The notes under the pieces were generated by a model, which was given only the letters and a program-made list of their open reading frames with translations, ran no database searches and had not been told where the DNA came from. This document shows, one piece after another, positions 1 to 11,680 of a stretch of DNA of 64,000 nucleotides. The stretch is taken from the NCBI GenBank assembly GCA_949825025.1, contig OX463781.1, positions 8,000,648-8,064,647 of the forward strand, given 5' to 3'. Both the position numbers and the translations under genes were made by a program. How positions within the stretch are numbered: the first letter of the stretch is position 1; each line of letters begins with the position of its first letter. The DNA is from Siphlonurus alternatus (Eukaryota > Arthropoda > Insecta > Ephemeroptera > Siphlonuridae).

Positions 1-658
1 ATATAACAAATTTTCCTAAATTATTTTAAATTAGAAAGAAAATAAATCAATAATTTCACCTTAAATCACTATTACTTTTATTTTTGTAGCAGCTGTAACT
101 TTTTCTCAATGTAGTACTTCGTATTATTTCCTTTTTCAGTCAACAGTGACCATCTTTATTATACTAGTGATGTTATTTTGATTCCATCCCAAATACTTAA
201 ATCTTTCCACCTACAGATTTAAATCTACACTTTATTGGTAAAAAAAATAAATAAAAGAAAAAGATGCCATGACAAATTTCTTATTCTTATATTAATATTT
301 ATATTATTATTTTTTTTATAATATATATTCTATATTAAATTACAAAGCTGTGTTTTATTATTATAATAATTTTTTGTATTTCTTTTGATGTGTTAATGTG
401 TAACTAATATGTGTATCTAGTATTTCATAATAAATTGTCTGATTTGTCAGAAATGGGAATTAATGTTGATTAATTCAGGAAACAACGACAAAAGACGCTC
501 CCATAAACTGCAGACTACGCAGCATGAAAGTGATCACATTACATTCAAAACAAGGTCCACCTACTTCGTAATTACTTTATGATTTCCGATGTCTTCAGAA
601 TATTTTCAAACAACTCCCATAATATGTTCAAAAGTTAATAATTTCTTTATAGTAACAT
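1..658. other. AT-rich DNA, nothing recognised
   Basis: No ORF, repeat or RNA gene that I can support. Confidence 0.5.
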
Positions 659-660
659 TA

Positions 661-780
661 GGTCTGTTCGTATATACAAAATCAGATGATAATCAATTAT
701 AAACTTTTCTTTATGTTAACTGTACAGATGGTTCACTTGATTATTGAATTATTAATCAATTATAGATTTACGAACAGATC
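661..780. mobile_element. 120-bp MITE with GGTCTGTTCGTA ends and TA duplication
   Basis: The ends are GGTCTGTTCGTA and, inverted, GATCTGTTCGTA (11 of 12 match). TA stands on both outer sides (659-660, 781-782). A TA duplication fits a Tc1/mariner-derived non-autonomous element. It is non-coding. A divergent relative lies at about 3589-3718. Confidence 0.7.
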
Positions 781-2481
781 TATAACTGTAAAGAAATAAA
801 GGTAAATATGGAAATAATAAATATCAAGAATCAATATAGATTTTTTAAACGGTTAATATGGTTGATTTTAAGAAGAAAATTATATTTTTCTAAATTAATT
901 GTCTAATTAATTATTTATTCTTTATTTGTATGTTATATTTGAATAGGTTAAGAACCTTATGAAGGATTTCTAAATATATTCTAAAACTCACTACCACAAG
1001 CAACATAAACAATTACAACTTCTTTTGAAACGTAATTATTTGTGTCAAGTTTTCTTCAAAGTAAATAATAATTAACTTTACTTTAAAGAGAAAGAAAAAT
1101 AATTATAAGTACGAGTTAAAAACATAAGTCAACTCATCACTGAACCGTGTTGATCTTTTGCACACACACAAACACACATGAATTAATCAATGGATGTAAC
1201 GTAAAATTAGTATTGACAGGATAATGGTTTTTGCATGTTACCCAAAGCAAACATACCTTCAAGTAGCAGTTGTAATTCTACTATAATGTAATGGTACGAA
1301 GTATTTAAGTTTCATGCTCAGTCGGTAGCGGACCAACTGAGTGTTTTATCATGCGCATGAGAAGACAATATGCCGGATATACACTGTACAATTTTCTGGT
1401 TGCATTTCAAGTTGATAATCGTCGTCAATTTTTTTATTTTTAATTATATTTTCTCTTTTAAGTACAGCCGAAGAGAAATATAGTGAGCATTTTATTGCAC
1501 CAATAGCGAAGATATGCCCCACCATGCACTCTTTATGACTGCTCTGAACAATAATTCGTAAAAACTATTATTAGTTCTTTCTTATAAAATTAATGGAAAT
1601 ACAATACAATTAAACATTGGCAAGCTACTTTAATATTTATTTATTAATTATCATCGTTTATATTTTTTAACTAATTAATCAAATTAAATTCTTAGTAAAT
1701 TTCATATTGAGGTGACAAGATTTTCGTCATACTGTCTTGAAACTTTAGAATGTAATTAAATTTATGTATTTTGATGCATTTCTATGACTTATAACATCTT
1801 TAATCTCCGACACATGAGTTGTAAGTGCATGCTTATTTTCACAGTGTAACGTCGGTCTGGGTGAGCAAGGAGCAAAGTAATTCACCGAAGTGCTGCAGGA
1901 CTCTGTACACGCGCTGTACTTACCGCCAAGGGAATTACCGCTGGAGGTACACCATCAAGTTAAATTTTACTGCTCACAGACCAAATTTGGTGTCGGCATT
2001 TAAAAAAAACATTTTCGATAATTGGTAAAACAATTACGTGCTAAAAATATGTTCATTTTAATTGCAAAAAGTGGTTGAAATTCGCAGAGTGTATACATAA
2101 GAAGAATCAAAGCTTACATTCATTATATACTGTATTTATAAGAATATTGTTTGAGACAATAATTCATTCTTTTAAAGTAGTATGAACGGGAGTTTTTCAT
2201 TAGTTGCTGAGACTAATTCTACTGTGCTTTGTAAATTTGGTCTTTGATTTCTTCTTATTCTTCACGTATAATTTTAATTACAATTTTGTGTAAATTTTTT
2301 AAGTAATAGTAAATAACTTGAAAGTTTTATTCAAATAACTAAAGGTATAAATAATTTTATATTTAAACTTTGTGAATCTCTATTTCAGATTCACACTAAA
2401 AAATTAATGCAGTAAATTCTTTATTAAAAACTGCAAGTAGATAAAATTTGTCCAGCCTGTGTACTGAATCGATCTTGGTCT
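781..2481. other. AT-rich DNA with one GC patch
   Basis: No gene recognised. A GC-richer patch at about 1840-1960 contains ACTTACCGCC, which read on the minus strand is a good splice donor (GGCG/GTAAGT). The upstream sequence gives no convincing exon. Confidence 0.4.
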
Positions 2482-2583
2482 TCATACACGGGAGCACAGT
2501 GAAGTGGTAGCAAGAATCCAGAAGGAGCTTATAATGCAATAAGCTGAGGTAGTGTAGATCACCACGAGATTGTACTTCGCCAT
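2482..2583 (-). CDS. Candidate 33-residue small ORF or signal-peptide exon
   Basis: The ATG (complement of 2581-2583) lies in a GC-richer island and opens MAKYNLVVIYTTSAYC, followed by the hydrophobic IISSFWILATTSLC, then stops at TGA. It resembles a signal peptide or a single membrane segment. TCAGTT, an arthropod initiator-like motif, stands a few bases upstream on the same strand, too close for a normal leader. Near its end CCGT/GTATGA could act as a splice donor, making this a first coding exon. No homologue is known to me, and it may be chance. Confidence 0.2.
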   Translation of the reverse strand: MAKYNLVVIYTTSAYCIISSFWILATTSLCSRV

Positions 2584-3071
2584 GTAACTGACCAGCCGCA
2601 ATCTCTCTCTCTGTTTATAAAACTGCATTCATCTGAGACCTCGTTAATCATACTCAACTTATTATATATAATATGCTCGACAACAATTAATGAATATGAT
2701 CATACTAACAAATCATAACTTATTATTATTATAACAATGCACGATTTTTCTATTATTACATTTTACACCCACGATTTCTACGAATTATATCTAGATTTCA
2801 TAACCTAGTTTAGATTATGTATTTTAATATTTTCATGATAAAAAAAAAAATGTTTTACTACAGATTAAATGTTTGATATAATATTATGCTGTAATTTTTA
2901 CTTGTATATTATGTGTATTACAGTTAAGGAAGTAGCGTGTTAATATATTATATCAAGTACACAAAAAAAGTAAGCATTTATTTATTTTTTCCAACAATAA
3001 TATTCTACATTTCTATAATATAAAAAATAAGTTTATTATATTTCATTACTTTTGTACATTTAAGTATCTAC

Positions 3072-3463
3072 AATAGACAATAATGGTTGTATTTTTTTAT
3101 TTCATAATTAGAAAGTATACCTAAAATTATGCTTTTCTGAATTTTTTCAGATTTTTTGGAGTGCGGGAACTAATTTTAAAAAAATATTTAAAATCTCTGA
3201 ATTAGGGTGGTACACCTGATGTGACAACCGTGACGTCATTTGTCATGCTGTGATTGGCAATTGATGACATCACGGTTGCTGTGATTGGCTATTGATGACG
3301 TCACGGTTGTCCCATCAGATGTACCACCCTAATTCCAATATTTTAAATATTTTTTAAAAATTAGTTCCCGCACTCCAAAAAATCTGAAAAAAATTCAGAA
3401 AAGCATAATTTTATGTATATTTTCTAATTATGAAATAAAAAAATGCAACCATTATTGTCTATT
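3072..3463. mobile_element. 392-bp fold-back element (MITE) containing CRE sites
   Basis: The outer 160-170 bp are near-perfect inverted repeats, starting AATAGACAATAATGG and ending with its complement. The centre has two tandem copies of GTGATTGGC(A/T)ATTGATGAC. Perfect TGACGTCA octamers lie at 3231-3238 and 3296-3303. It is non-coding. I could not settle a target duplication. Confidence 0.85.
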
Positions 3464-3588
3464 AAAATCATGCTTGAAAACTTTACATCAGAAATTATTC
3501 TGAATTTAATTTAAAAAATGAAATATTATTTTGATTTATAATTATCATAAAATGCATTTAATTACTATGTATGCCAAATGCCACGTCT

Positions 3589-3718
3589 GATCTGTGTTCG
3601 TAAATGTAGAATCAAATAACGAATTTAATAACAATCACGAACCACGTAAACCTTTTGTTCCCTGTACTTATGGTTCATCAGATTTAGCTGTGATTCGATT
3701 GTCATTTACGAACAGACC
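3589..3718. mobile_element. Second, divergent member of the GGTCTGTTCGTA MITE family
   Basis: Left end GATCTGTGTTCGTA; right end TACGAACAGACC. Interior strings such as TATGGTTCATCAGAT parallel GATGGTTCACTTGAT in the copy at 661-780. The left terminal repeat has a 2-bp insertion and no clean TA duplication is seen, so it is an older copy. Confidence 0.55.
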
Positions 3719-4438
3719 TTTTGTCACATTAAAAATTATTAAAACTATGACGTCAGATCGGCAACTCACAACCGCTGATGGCAGCCACGCAGGTGCAGCT
3801 GCAGTTTTTATTATGACAAATTGAATTGAAATATTTCGATCGAGAAGAAGTAGTTTACAAATTTAAAGTTGAAAATTTTTTTCACCCTCTTTTATTATTT
3901 TGACTTCAAATTTTTTTTATTTGAAATATAATTATATAGTTTTTAAACCTTTTATATGTTTTGATTATTTAATATTACATTATTCAATATCATGATTGCA
4001 CTCATCCCCTGTAAAGTAGGCCGATTGTTTGGCTCATACAAACATGTGCTTATAAAACCTGCATGTGATGTTATACAATTTTAATATCTCTTTTAATACT
4101 TCATTAAATGAAACCTCAAAATAGATAAATTTGTAGTAAAAATATAATTTCAATGTTGCGTGGTTACATTTAAAATACAAATGGTCCATTAAAGTTATCT
4201 GTCTTGCTGGATCGTTGGCTTCAAATGTATCAGAAATTTTAAAAGTGTTCCAACACAATCACACTTTAATCGTTCTGTTACAATATTGATGTAACGCTAA
4301 TTAAATAAAGGTCATGAAGACAAATTATTTATAGTACTAGTAAAATATGTCAGAGTTTTAATTTTGTATAATAATAATATACCTGCATAATATAACGTAT
4401 TCTGAAAATATTCTCAATATTAATTAATTAATTAATTA
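3719..4438. other. AT-rich DNA, nothing recognised
   Basis: It contains one perfect TGACGTCA (3748-3755). No ORF resembles a known protein. Confidence 0.4.
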
Positions 4439-4650
4439 GGGGGGGGGGGGTCGAAACGACCTACTGTTTTTTTAATGTGGGAAAAGGGTGTAAAAGGAAA
4501 GAGAGAAAGCTAAAAAAATCTAAAAAATGAGTAATCTTTAAACAGCTAGCGGGCAACGTATATCCGGAAAAAAATGCTTGTTATTTTTTTAAAGTTTAGT
4601 ATAGGGATTTAACTAGGGGTTGTTTCAACCCCCTCCCCCCCCCCCCCCCC
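4439..4650. repeat. G12 tract and C-rich tract facing each other, each beside a hairpin
   Basis: A run of 12 G (4439-4450) is followed by the hairpin GGTCG-AAA-CGACC. About 180 bp later the hairpin GGGGTTG-TTT-CAACCCC is followed by a C-rich run to 4650. The two ends are inverted relatives and may bound a small fold-back element. No target duplication is visible. Confidence 0.5.
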
Positions 4651-4825
4651 ACCTCCTTCCCCTTGTTAATGCGTGGGATGAAATAGTCCTTGGTAATGCT
4701 AGGCAGCTATAGGGTAATGATATAGTTTTATTTTGTGTAAAAATTTCAGATACCATAATATATTATGACAAGCGATGTTATACAAAATATAAAGTAATTT
4801 TGACACTTAAAAAGATAATTTTGTC

Positions 4826-4985
4826 TCATGAGCGGCAAGTGTGAATTGAGCGGTGAGTGAGAAGTAATGAGCGGACAGGTGGAAGGTTACGTGTTCTCCG
4901 TGGTGGTGGATCCTTGCTGGAGCACCGCCAACCCTTCTTCCCCGGCACGAAAATAGACTTCCTTAACACGACGAAGGGGAAGCTT
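4826..4985 (+). other. GC island with two ATGAGCGG starts, possible small coding exon
   Basis: ATG at 4829 opens MSGKCELS and then meets GCG/GTGAGT, a splice-donor-like site. A second ATG at 4868 opens MSGQVEGYVFSVVVDPCW and runs 29 codons to TAG with GC-rich third positions. Both look more protein-like than chance AT-rich frames, but no homologue is known to me. Confidence 0.2.
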
Positions 4986-5280
4986 TTCAATATCACAAGT
5001 CAATTTAACCGAGCATCCTGCTGCTGTGCTAAAACTTTTATTACCATCATTAATAAATATTTTTTTTTCTTCTGTAATTTTTATTTTTGTCTTAAAGTAA
5101 ATGTTATTTTTTTGGTTTAAATTTCTATTTATAAATTGTAAAAGACTGAAATATGATTAATGTGATATTCTTGTTTTAAGTTCTATAATGCTGTGTTTAT
5201 TTTTAAAATTATAACTGCCCTTACTCTATGAAAGATTTTATATTTTTAAGTGTCTGGTAATAATAGAGCAGAAAAAGGAA

Positions 5281-5856
5281 TATACATACATACATACATA
5301 CATACATACATACATACATACATACATACATACATACATACATACATACATACATACATACATACATACATACATACATACATACATACATACATACATA
5401 CATACATACATACATACATACATACATACATACATACATACATACATACATACATACATACATACATACATACATACATACATACATACATACATACATA
5501 CATACATACATACATACATACATACATACATACATACATACATACATACATACATACATACATACATACATACATACATACATACATACATACATACATA
5601 CATACATACATACATACATACATACATACATACATACATACATACATACATACATACATACATACATACATACATACATACATACATACATACATACATA
5701 CATACATACATACATACATACATACATACATACATACATACATACATACATACATACATACATACATACATACATACATACATACATACATACATACATA
5801 CATACATACATACATACATACATACATACATACATACATACATACATACATACATA
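5281..5856. repeat. (TACA)n microsatellite, about 143 copies
   Basis: An essentially perfect tetranucleotide tract of about 575 bp. The long reading frames through it (repeats of MYVC or IHTY) exist only because a 4-bp repeat without stops is open in all frames. Confidence 0.99.
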
Positions 5857-6822
5857 ATAATATGATAGTGTTTTTCTTTGTGAAGTATATATAATTTTTT
5901 AAGTTTTAAAAATCAATTTAATAGAATTATGTTATTTAACCGACTTCAAAGTGCAATTTGAATTATAATATGCTAACTATTACCAATTTGAAAATAATAT
6001 ATTTTTTTAATTTCATAGAAAAAAATAATACATAATAATATTGAATTTATCCTACTTTAGGTAAAGTTAAAAATGATTTATATACAATTTTTGCTCCATG
6101 TAAGTTATAATTGTGTCGATCTACGTTATAATAAATCCAAAAATATCTATCTCACAAAGGATCTTAATGCTACACGTGGTTGGTGGCTCTCCAAGCCATA
6201 AGTTTGCGTCACCAGAGCCAGCAGGGCGTTTGATTCATCAAGATACCCGCAGGTGCATGCGTCAAGAAATTAAAAAAACAATCGTCGTCTTAAAACGTCC
6301 CGCGAGAACAATATATCTCGACTACGACTAGAATCAAACTTGGGGTTGCATCCATCAAAACTCAGGGTAAATGTTTGTACTAGAATAAAACTTTTGGTCC
6401 TGTGACAAAATTCATTAAGCTTCGTTAAATTTGATATAAAGTTATGTGGGCTTTTGACATAATTTGCTAGAATAATACAAGGGGAAAAAGATTATTAAGA
6501 TAGTAAGATGTAAAACTAGTTTTTAGATAAATTTGATTAATGAAAATGTATTTTTATGAACATTAATTTTTTGTCAAGCTAATTATGCAGCTGTACACTA
6601 ATGTTTCATTTAAATAATAATTTAATTACCTTTTCTTAATATGATTGACTTAAATATTTGTTTAGTTTACTTTCATCCTTTTGATTAATTCATGCAGCTA
6701 AGAAAAAAAATTCAATTAATGGTAATGATAAGTTTCAACGTTAAATTTAAATTAAACATCTGAGCTTCCCCCCCTCCTTTGAAATATCAAAAATTGCAAT
6801 TCAAAAAGAGCAAATTATTTAA
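5857..6822. other. AT-rich DNA, nothing recognised
   Basis: A GC-richer patch lies at about 6165-6330. No supportable gene. Confidence 0.4.
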
Positions 6823-6935
6823 TTTTTTTTTTTTTTTTATTTCGCTTAATATTTACATGACATTGTACCAGCCAGGGTTTAAAATAACCCTGTCGGCTGC
6901 TACGTTTTACATAAAGGTCTTCAAAATCTTGTTAC
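6823..6935 (-). mobile_element. Retroelement 3' end on the minus strand (poly(A) tail read as poly(T))
   Basis: A 16-bp T run is followed by a segment with the stem AGCCAGGGTT...AACCCTGTCGGCT. The same layout (T run, about 25 bp, AGCCA-GG...CC-TGGC stem, then ACATA and TCTTCAA) recurs at 13827. Two divergent copies sharing a poly(A) tail and stem suggest non-LTR retrotransposon or SINE tails. Confidence 0.5.
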
Positions 6936-7184
6936 TAAAGGTACATATTGCAAACAAAAACAAATATTTTCATGTTATTAATACATAATTATACATAGTT
7001 TAGTTCAACTAACATATAAATTATACAAAACAATAGTATAATATTATTTTATAATATTTAAGTAACGTAATGAAGATATAAAGATAAAGATAAAGATATT
7101 TTAATTTCTTAAAATAAATATAGCGCTCAATTGAACCCTAAAATACTTGGGAAAGCGTGAGATGCCAAAAAGTCGTTCGGCTTG
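6936..7184. other. AT-rich DNA, nothing recognised
   Basis: Only a short AAAGAT(A) repeat at about 7077-7096. Confidence 0.4.
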
Positions 7185-7445
7185 AGTCACGGGCCGGCGC
7201 CAAGACGGTGCCAGCCCGCCCGGTGTGCCAGACTTACGTATGGCGAACAACTCGCGGAGAGACGGTGCGGAAACACGCGTGCCGATCTGATGACCCTTGC
7301 TGATCCAGAAACCATGTCCACACGGACTGATTAATTCGTGACATGTGGAGTCACGTCTACACGGGCTGCCTAAGTTGTCACATGTGGAATCACGTCCACA
7401 CGAGCTGCTAAAGTTGTGTCACGTGAAACCACGTCTATACACACG
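7185..7445. other. GC island with three degenerate ~39-bp repeats
   Basis: Part one (about 7185-7320) is very GC-rich and contains ACTTAC (7232-7237), a strong splice donor on the minus strand (CCATAC/GTAAGT). The minus frame ending there reads GTRVSAPSLRELFAI and is open for about 25 codons. Part two (about 7317-7440) has three diverged repeats beginning CACACGG, each with CACGTC and an E-box-like CACATGTG or CACGTG. It could be an exon plus regulatory repeats, or only a regulatory island. Confidence 0.3.
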
Positions 7446-8085
7446 GTCTAATTAAATCAGTTTAATTTGTCTCCGAAAAAATAGCATTTTACATGCAACA
7501 TATCAATTAATTTCATCATCTTCAAATTAAATGAACTTAAATGAAATTCTCTATATATGAAAATTATTAATGAGAAAATTTTATACTTAAAAATGCTACA
7601 TCAGCATTGAAATAAATTTCTAAAATACCATGCAAGTAAAAAATTAACATAAAAATTATAGTCATTCACGTAATATACAGAGATGGCATATCGGTGTATC
7701 TCAATTGCAACATCAAATAAGAGTTGACTATAATCATGAAATTCATTCAAGAAATCATTCTATATTCAACTTGTCTCATAGATTTTGCACAAACTGTTGT
7801 AATTTCTTAAGATCCGTCTTTTGAATATACATAATTTTTTCAGATGTTAAATACAAACAAACCATGTTCAAAAGGTGCTAACAAAACATCATGCAGTCTT
7901 TATAAAACTTAAAATTGTGTGTAGTTTAAAGATTTAAACCAAAACTAAGTAATATTTACTATCATTCATACGTCAATCACAATTATCGTAATCCTATAAA
8001 CCATTGTTGGGTTAAGATTTTAACATAGTATTGTGATTAAGACTACGATAGAAGGTAAATAAGAGTGTGGCATTGTTCTATATGT
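7446..8085. other. AT-rich DNA, nothing recognised
   Basis: No supportable gene or repeat. Confidence 0.4.
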
Positions 8086-8265
8086 AACAATGAGTCAGAG
8101 ATGGAGTGGGAGCGGTGACAATTGGACTGACACACGGCGCTCCGCCTCGTTCCCAAGGTAACCTGTGGTGGCAGGTGGGCCCGCGAGCGGACTTTATGGC
8201 CCACACGAATGTCTTGCAGGTTGCAGCTGCACCCACGGAACGTTGCATTAATGTGCACCATCGTC
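8086..8265. other. GC island, open in several frames
   Basis: Frames are open on both strands across about 170 bp, as expected for GC-rich DNA, so the coding strand cannot be chosen. Plus-strand CCAAG/GTAACC and TCTTGCAG/G resemble a donor and an acceptor about 70 bp apart. TTTATGGCC at 8193-8201 resembles a caudal/Abd-B-type homeodomain site. Confidence 0.2.
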
Positions 8266-8712
8266 TTTTTATAGCAGTACCACCCGCAATTACAAGAATT
8301 ATTTTGTTTAAAAAAAAAATTACAACTGCAAGCTATATGTAAATTAAAGAGAGACTTTATTTTGGAAGTGGTTTAACTTAAAAAAAAAAAAATGGAGATA
8401 TGGAGGGTCGGTAAATGGAAACCAGAGTCTTTTATATTCTGTTTTCATTTTATATACGCTTTAATAGAACTACCCCCCTAAAAATCAAATTGCCGAAAAA
8501 AAAAATGGTTAATAAGTTTGCACTAAAATAAAAGCATATTGCATTTGCTATATATGATTGTCATTGTACAATAATTATTTTTTTGGCAATAAAAGTTAGT
8601 TAGTCATAGATTAAAAAATATGGTGTTTTAATATCAGTTTGCAATGGACACACACATGAGGTTGAAGAAATAAGAAAGCCTCCGACCCACACACTCATAA
8701 TATAGCCTCGTG

Positions 8713-8720
8713 GTATATAA
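8713..8720 (+). promoter_or_regulatory. TATA box in a GC island
   Basis: TATATAAA, the full consensus, is followed by about 180 bp of GC-richer sequence. Within that, from about 8770, a plus frame reads ISEDHFKIYLIVLVVPW (signal-peptide-like, but without a start ATG). A promoter with a first exon is possible. Confidence 0.3.
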
Positions 8721-8979
8721 ACCCTCTCTCTTGACGCGAAAGGAAGTCATTGCTTCATCTCAGAAGATCACTTCAAGATCTACCTCATTGTTCTCGTGGT
8801 ACCTTGGCAGTGCTCGAGATCTCTTACTGCAGCAGCCGGGAGGATTATTGCAGCTGCCTGCATTTCATGTTACAAGTGTCGACACTCTCGCGATCTGCTC
8901 AAACCCACACATATCCCAGCAAGTAAAATCCTCTTTATTACCTCCCCCTTTCAAATAAATATATTTTCTTTAGATTAAA

Positions 8980-9600
8980 ATAAAATTTATTATTAACTAG
9001 ATTTCACTTATATAAACCTTGTACTCAATTCTAAATAAGGGAATACATACTATTTATTTTTTTGTGTGATAAATATATACAATTTAATAAAATTAAAACA
9101 AAAAAAATAATAACCTGTTCCATTAATAACACTTATCAATATTATTTTTTATCAATTAATTTTTATGTTTTATTTTACTTTTATAGAAAAGTAAAGATGA
9201 TTATAAAATAGGTTCAATAAAATTATAAAATCAAGTTTTTACTTTCAAGATTCAATATAAAAAACAGACCACCTTCAGTGAAAATAACTTTTTCACGCAT
9301 TTTAGATAACATGTGTTTGAAAAACATTGGAGTAGACCTAATTTAAAATATTTTAGAGAGAGTTTTATTGGGGTATGTTGTTGGGTGTGGTTATTAGTAT
9401 TACTTAGAAGGTGTAATAGCCTGAGTTAAACTGAGTTTGGGAAGATAGAGAGATGTGTGGGTGGTTCAAAAGAGAGTTACAAAACATTTGTATGGCCAAA
9501 ATCTGTAATAGACGAAGAGAGCAATGAGGAGAATGAACATAATTGAGAGGAAATGATGAAAGAGTGCGAGAATAAGTAAGACAATCAAAGCAGGGGTGAC
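8980..9600. other. AT-rich DNA, nothing recognised
   Basis: No supportable gene; the short frames resemble nothing known. Confidence 0.4.
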
Positions 9601-9900
9601 CTGTAATTGAGTGATTGAGAGAAGTTCCCTACAGAGGGAAGGGGGGGGGGGTGTGGTCGACTGAAGAAGTGCTGCATCACGCCCACGATCACTCACTGCG
9701 ATGTGAACGCACGCCGGACGTTAGTAAACTCACGAGTTGGAGGCCCCACGTCGCTGCGGGCACCTCCTCGTCTTGTGCTGCCTCCGCTTGCCTGCCCATT
9801 TCTGGTCTATACCCCGCATGATAGCAGCAACAATATGTAGGACGACACATAAGCTAATGCGCACCGGAGCGGGGCAGCTTAATTGTTGGGCGTGTATAAC
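9601..9900 (-). other. GC island with a splice-donor-like site on the minus strand
   Basis: ACTCAC at 9728-9733 is GTGAGT on the minus strand. The minus frame leading into it opens with ATG near 9820 and reads MRGIDQKWAGKRRQHKTRR, very basic. Another minus frame is open as well. An 11-bp G run lies at about 9640. Uncertain exon. Confidence 0.2.
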
Positions 9901-11680
9901 TACTTCCAAATACAGAAAACTTCTTAGTATCTGTTCGTATTACTTGCTTGCTTGCTTGCTTGGTGGGAAAAATATAAAAATAATATATTATCTACAATAA
10001 CACTTATATTGTATAGAGTGTAAAATTTATATTGATAAAAATTTATTACATATTTTTAGATGTTAAGATATTGTAAAAAATATATATATAATAAAATGAA
10101 TTTTGTTTCAATATTTAATAATTTAATATACAAGTCATTGCAAAATATTTAAAAAGATGACAAAACATGTTTACATACATGTTTAAAACTACAATATTTA
10201 TTACTTTAATCCAACTATTGTCTACAGCTTAAGTGTTTACATTATCTAGAAGCTTCTATACTAAGCTATGACAATAAGAATCTGGTCTTATATAATTGTT
10301 TATGTTGAAACTATTTTAACCGGAACTAATAGAAGAAAACCGGATTTCTTTGGCATGGCATCAAGACATTTCTATACTTGAGCTTTATGGTGGTACATCA
10401 ACATACAGCAGCTACTATTGTTCTACAACATACAAACAATTGTTGTGGTATTTTTTTTTTTTAAATCTTAGTTAATAATATATTTCTTAGTGCAGGGGTC
10501 AAGAAATGGATGCTCACGCCACGCTTGTAAATTATTGTCCGTACATACGACGGCGCAAGTTATTAAGTGTAGTGGTGATCCTCGGGTCACCATTGTCAGT
10601 TACTTGTCAGGGGCTCTCACGTAGAGAAAATTATGTGCTGTTGAGAAAATCATCAGGTTTCTGATTTTGGTCAAGAAAAAATTATAGCAGATCTCAGATT
10701 ATATTAATTGAACCACACCTTCAAGGGGGCGTACTATAGCTATATGGAGGATATCGTATGTACTATGCACCAAGGAAAAAAAAAAATGCTTGCTGTGCAC
10801 CAGTCAACCATTTCAACAGTATATTATCATGGTTGTCAGTACGCAGATATGCAGTAGTTCACTCCTGTATGGTCGGAACTACTTTTCACCTGTGACCATA
10901 CATTACAGTTAGTGATTGAAATCCAAACGTTTGAAGATTTATTTATGTTGATTTTTTAAAGAGGAGTACTTTGTTATAAAGTGTACCATAAATTTAATCA
11001 GTTTGAAATAAGGTAACAACAATAAAATTTTATTTGTAAATATGTCAAAGTGCGGCTTACCTTATGTAGCAGTAGCTCTTTGTTGTAATTTAGAAGTCCC
11101 TGGTTAAATAATCCTTAGATGATTACTTTTAGCCTAAAGTAGTGACAAAAGCTATATAGAATATCAGAAGGTTTTTTTATATTCCTTTTCACCAAATATA
11201 TAGAAGGTAAACAAAAAATAATTATTTACATAAGCTGCAGAATTATTATTAAATTATATGATAACTATATATAAACTACTCTGTTATAAATAATAAATGT
11301 GTCCTACAATTATTATAGGAGGATATTAAGGAAATAATGTTCCTTTTTTAAATAAAATTTTATCTTGTATATATTAATTTTCTTTATCATAACATGTATA
11401 TTTTTTAAATTTTTTTAAAGGGACCATTTTTTTCTTCTTCTCAAGCTGTGATACGTTAAGATAATTAAATTAATCATTATTTTATGAGTAATCTCATCTT
11501 ATTATTCACCATAAAAGATTTTAAGGATAGTCAAAAATGTTGCTCAGGATTAAGTATTTTATTTATCATGAGGACTAATCTTTCTGAGAATAAAGAAAGT
11601 AGATTTGATATATTTCTAGGGAAACTTAATGTTATTCTATTAGCATCTGTGAGATCACTCTTGCAACAAAAGACTATTTC
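9901..11680. other. AT-rich DNA with a (CTTG)n tract
   Basis: It contains five CTTG repeats at about 9943-9962. A GC-richer patch at about 10495-10620 has the hairpin GGTGA-TCCTCGGG-TCACC. No gene recognised. Confidence 0.4.

Noticed and set aside
1315..1345. tRNA A-box or promoter-like GCTCAGTCGGTAGCGG
   Set aside because: No B-box downstream, and the nearby TATTTAAG is too close to the initiator-like CAGTC to be a TATA box.
2543..2552. let-7-like TGAGGTAGT
   Set aside because: Only the seed matches; the rest of the mature sequence and a hairpin are missing. The same holds at about 63880.
5221..5894. Four reading frames of about 200 codons on both strands (MYVC and IHTY repeats)
   Set aside because: They are the (TACA)n microsatellite translated; any stop-free 4-bp repeat is open in all frames.
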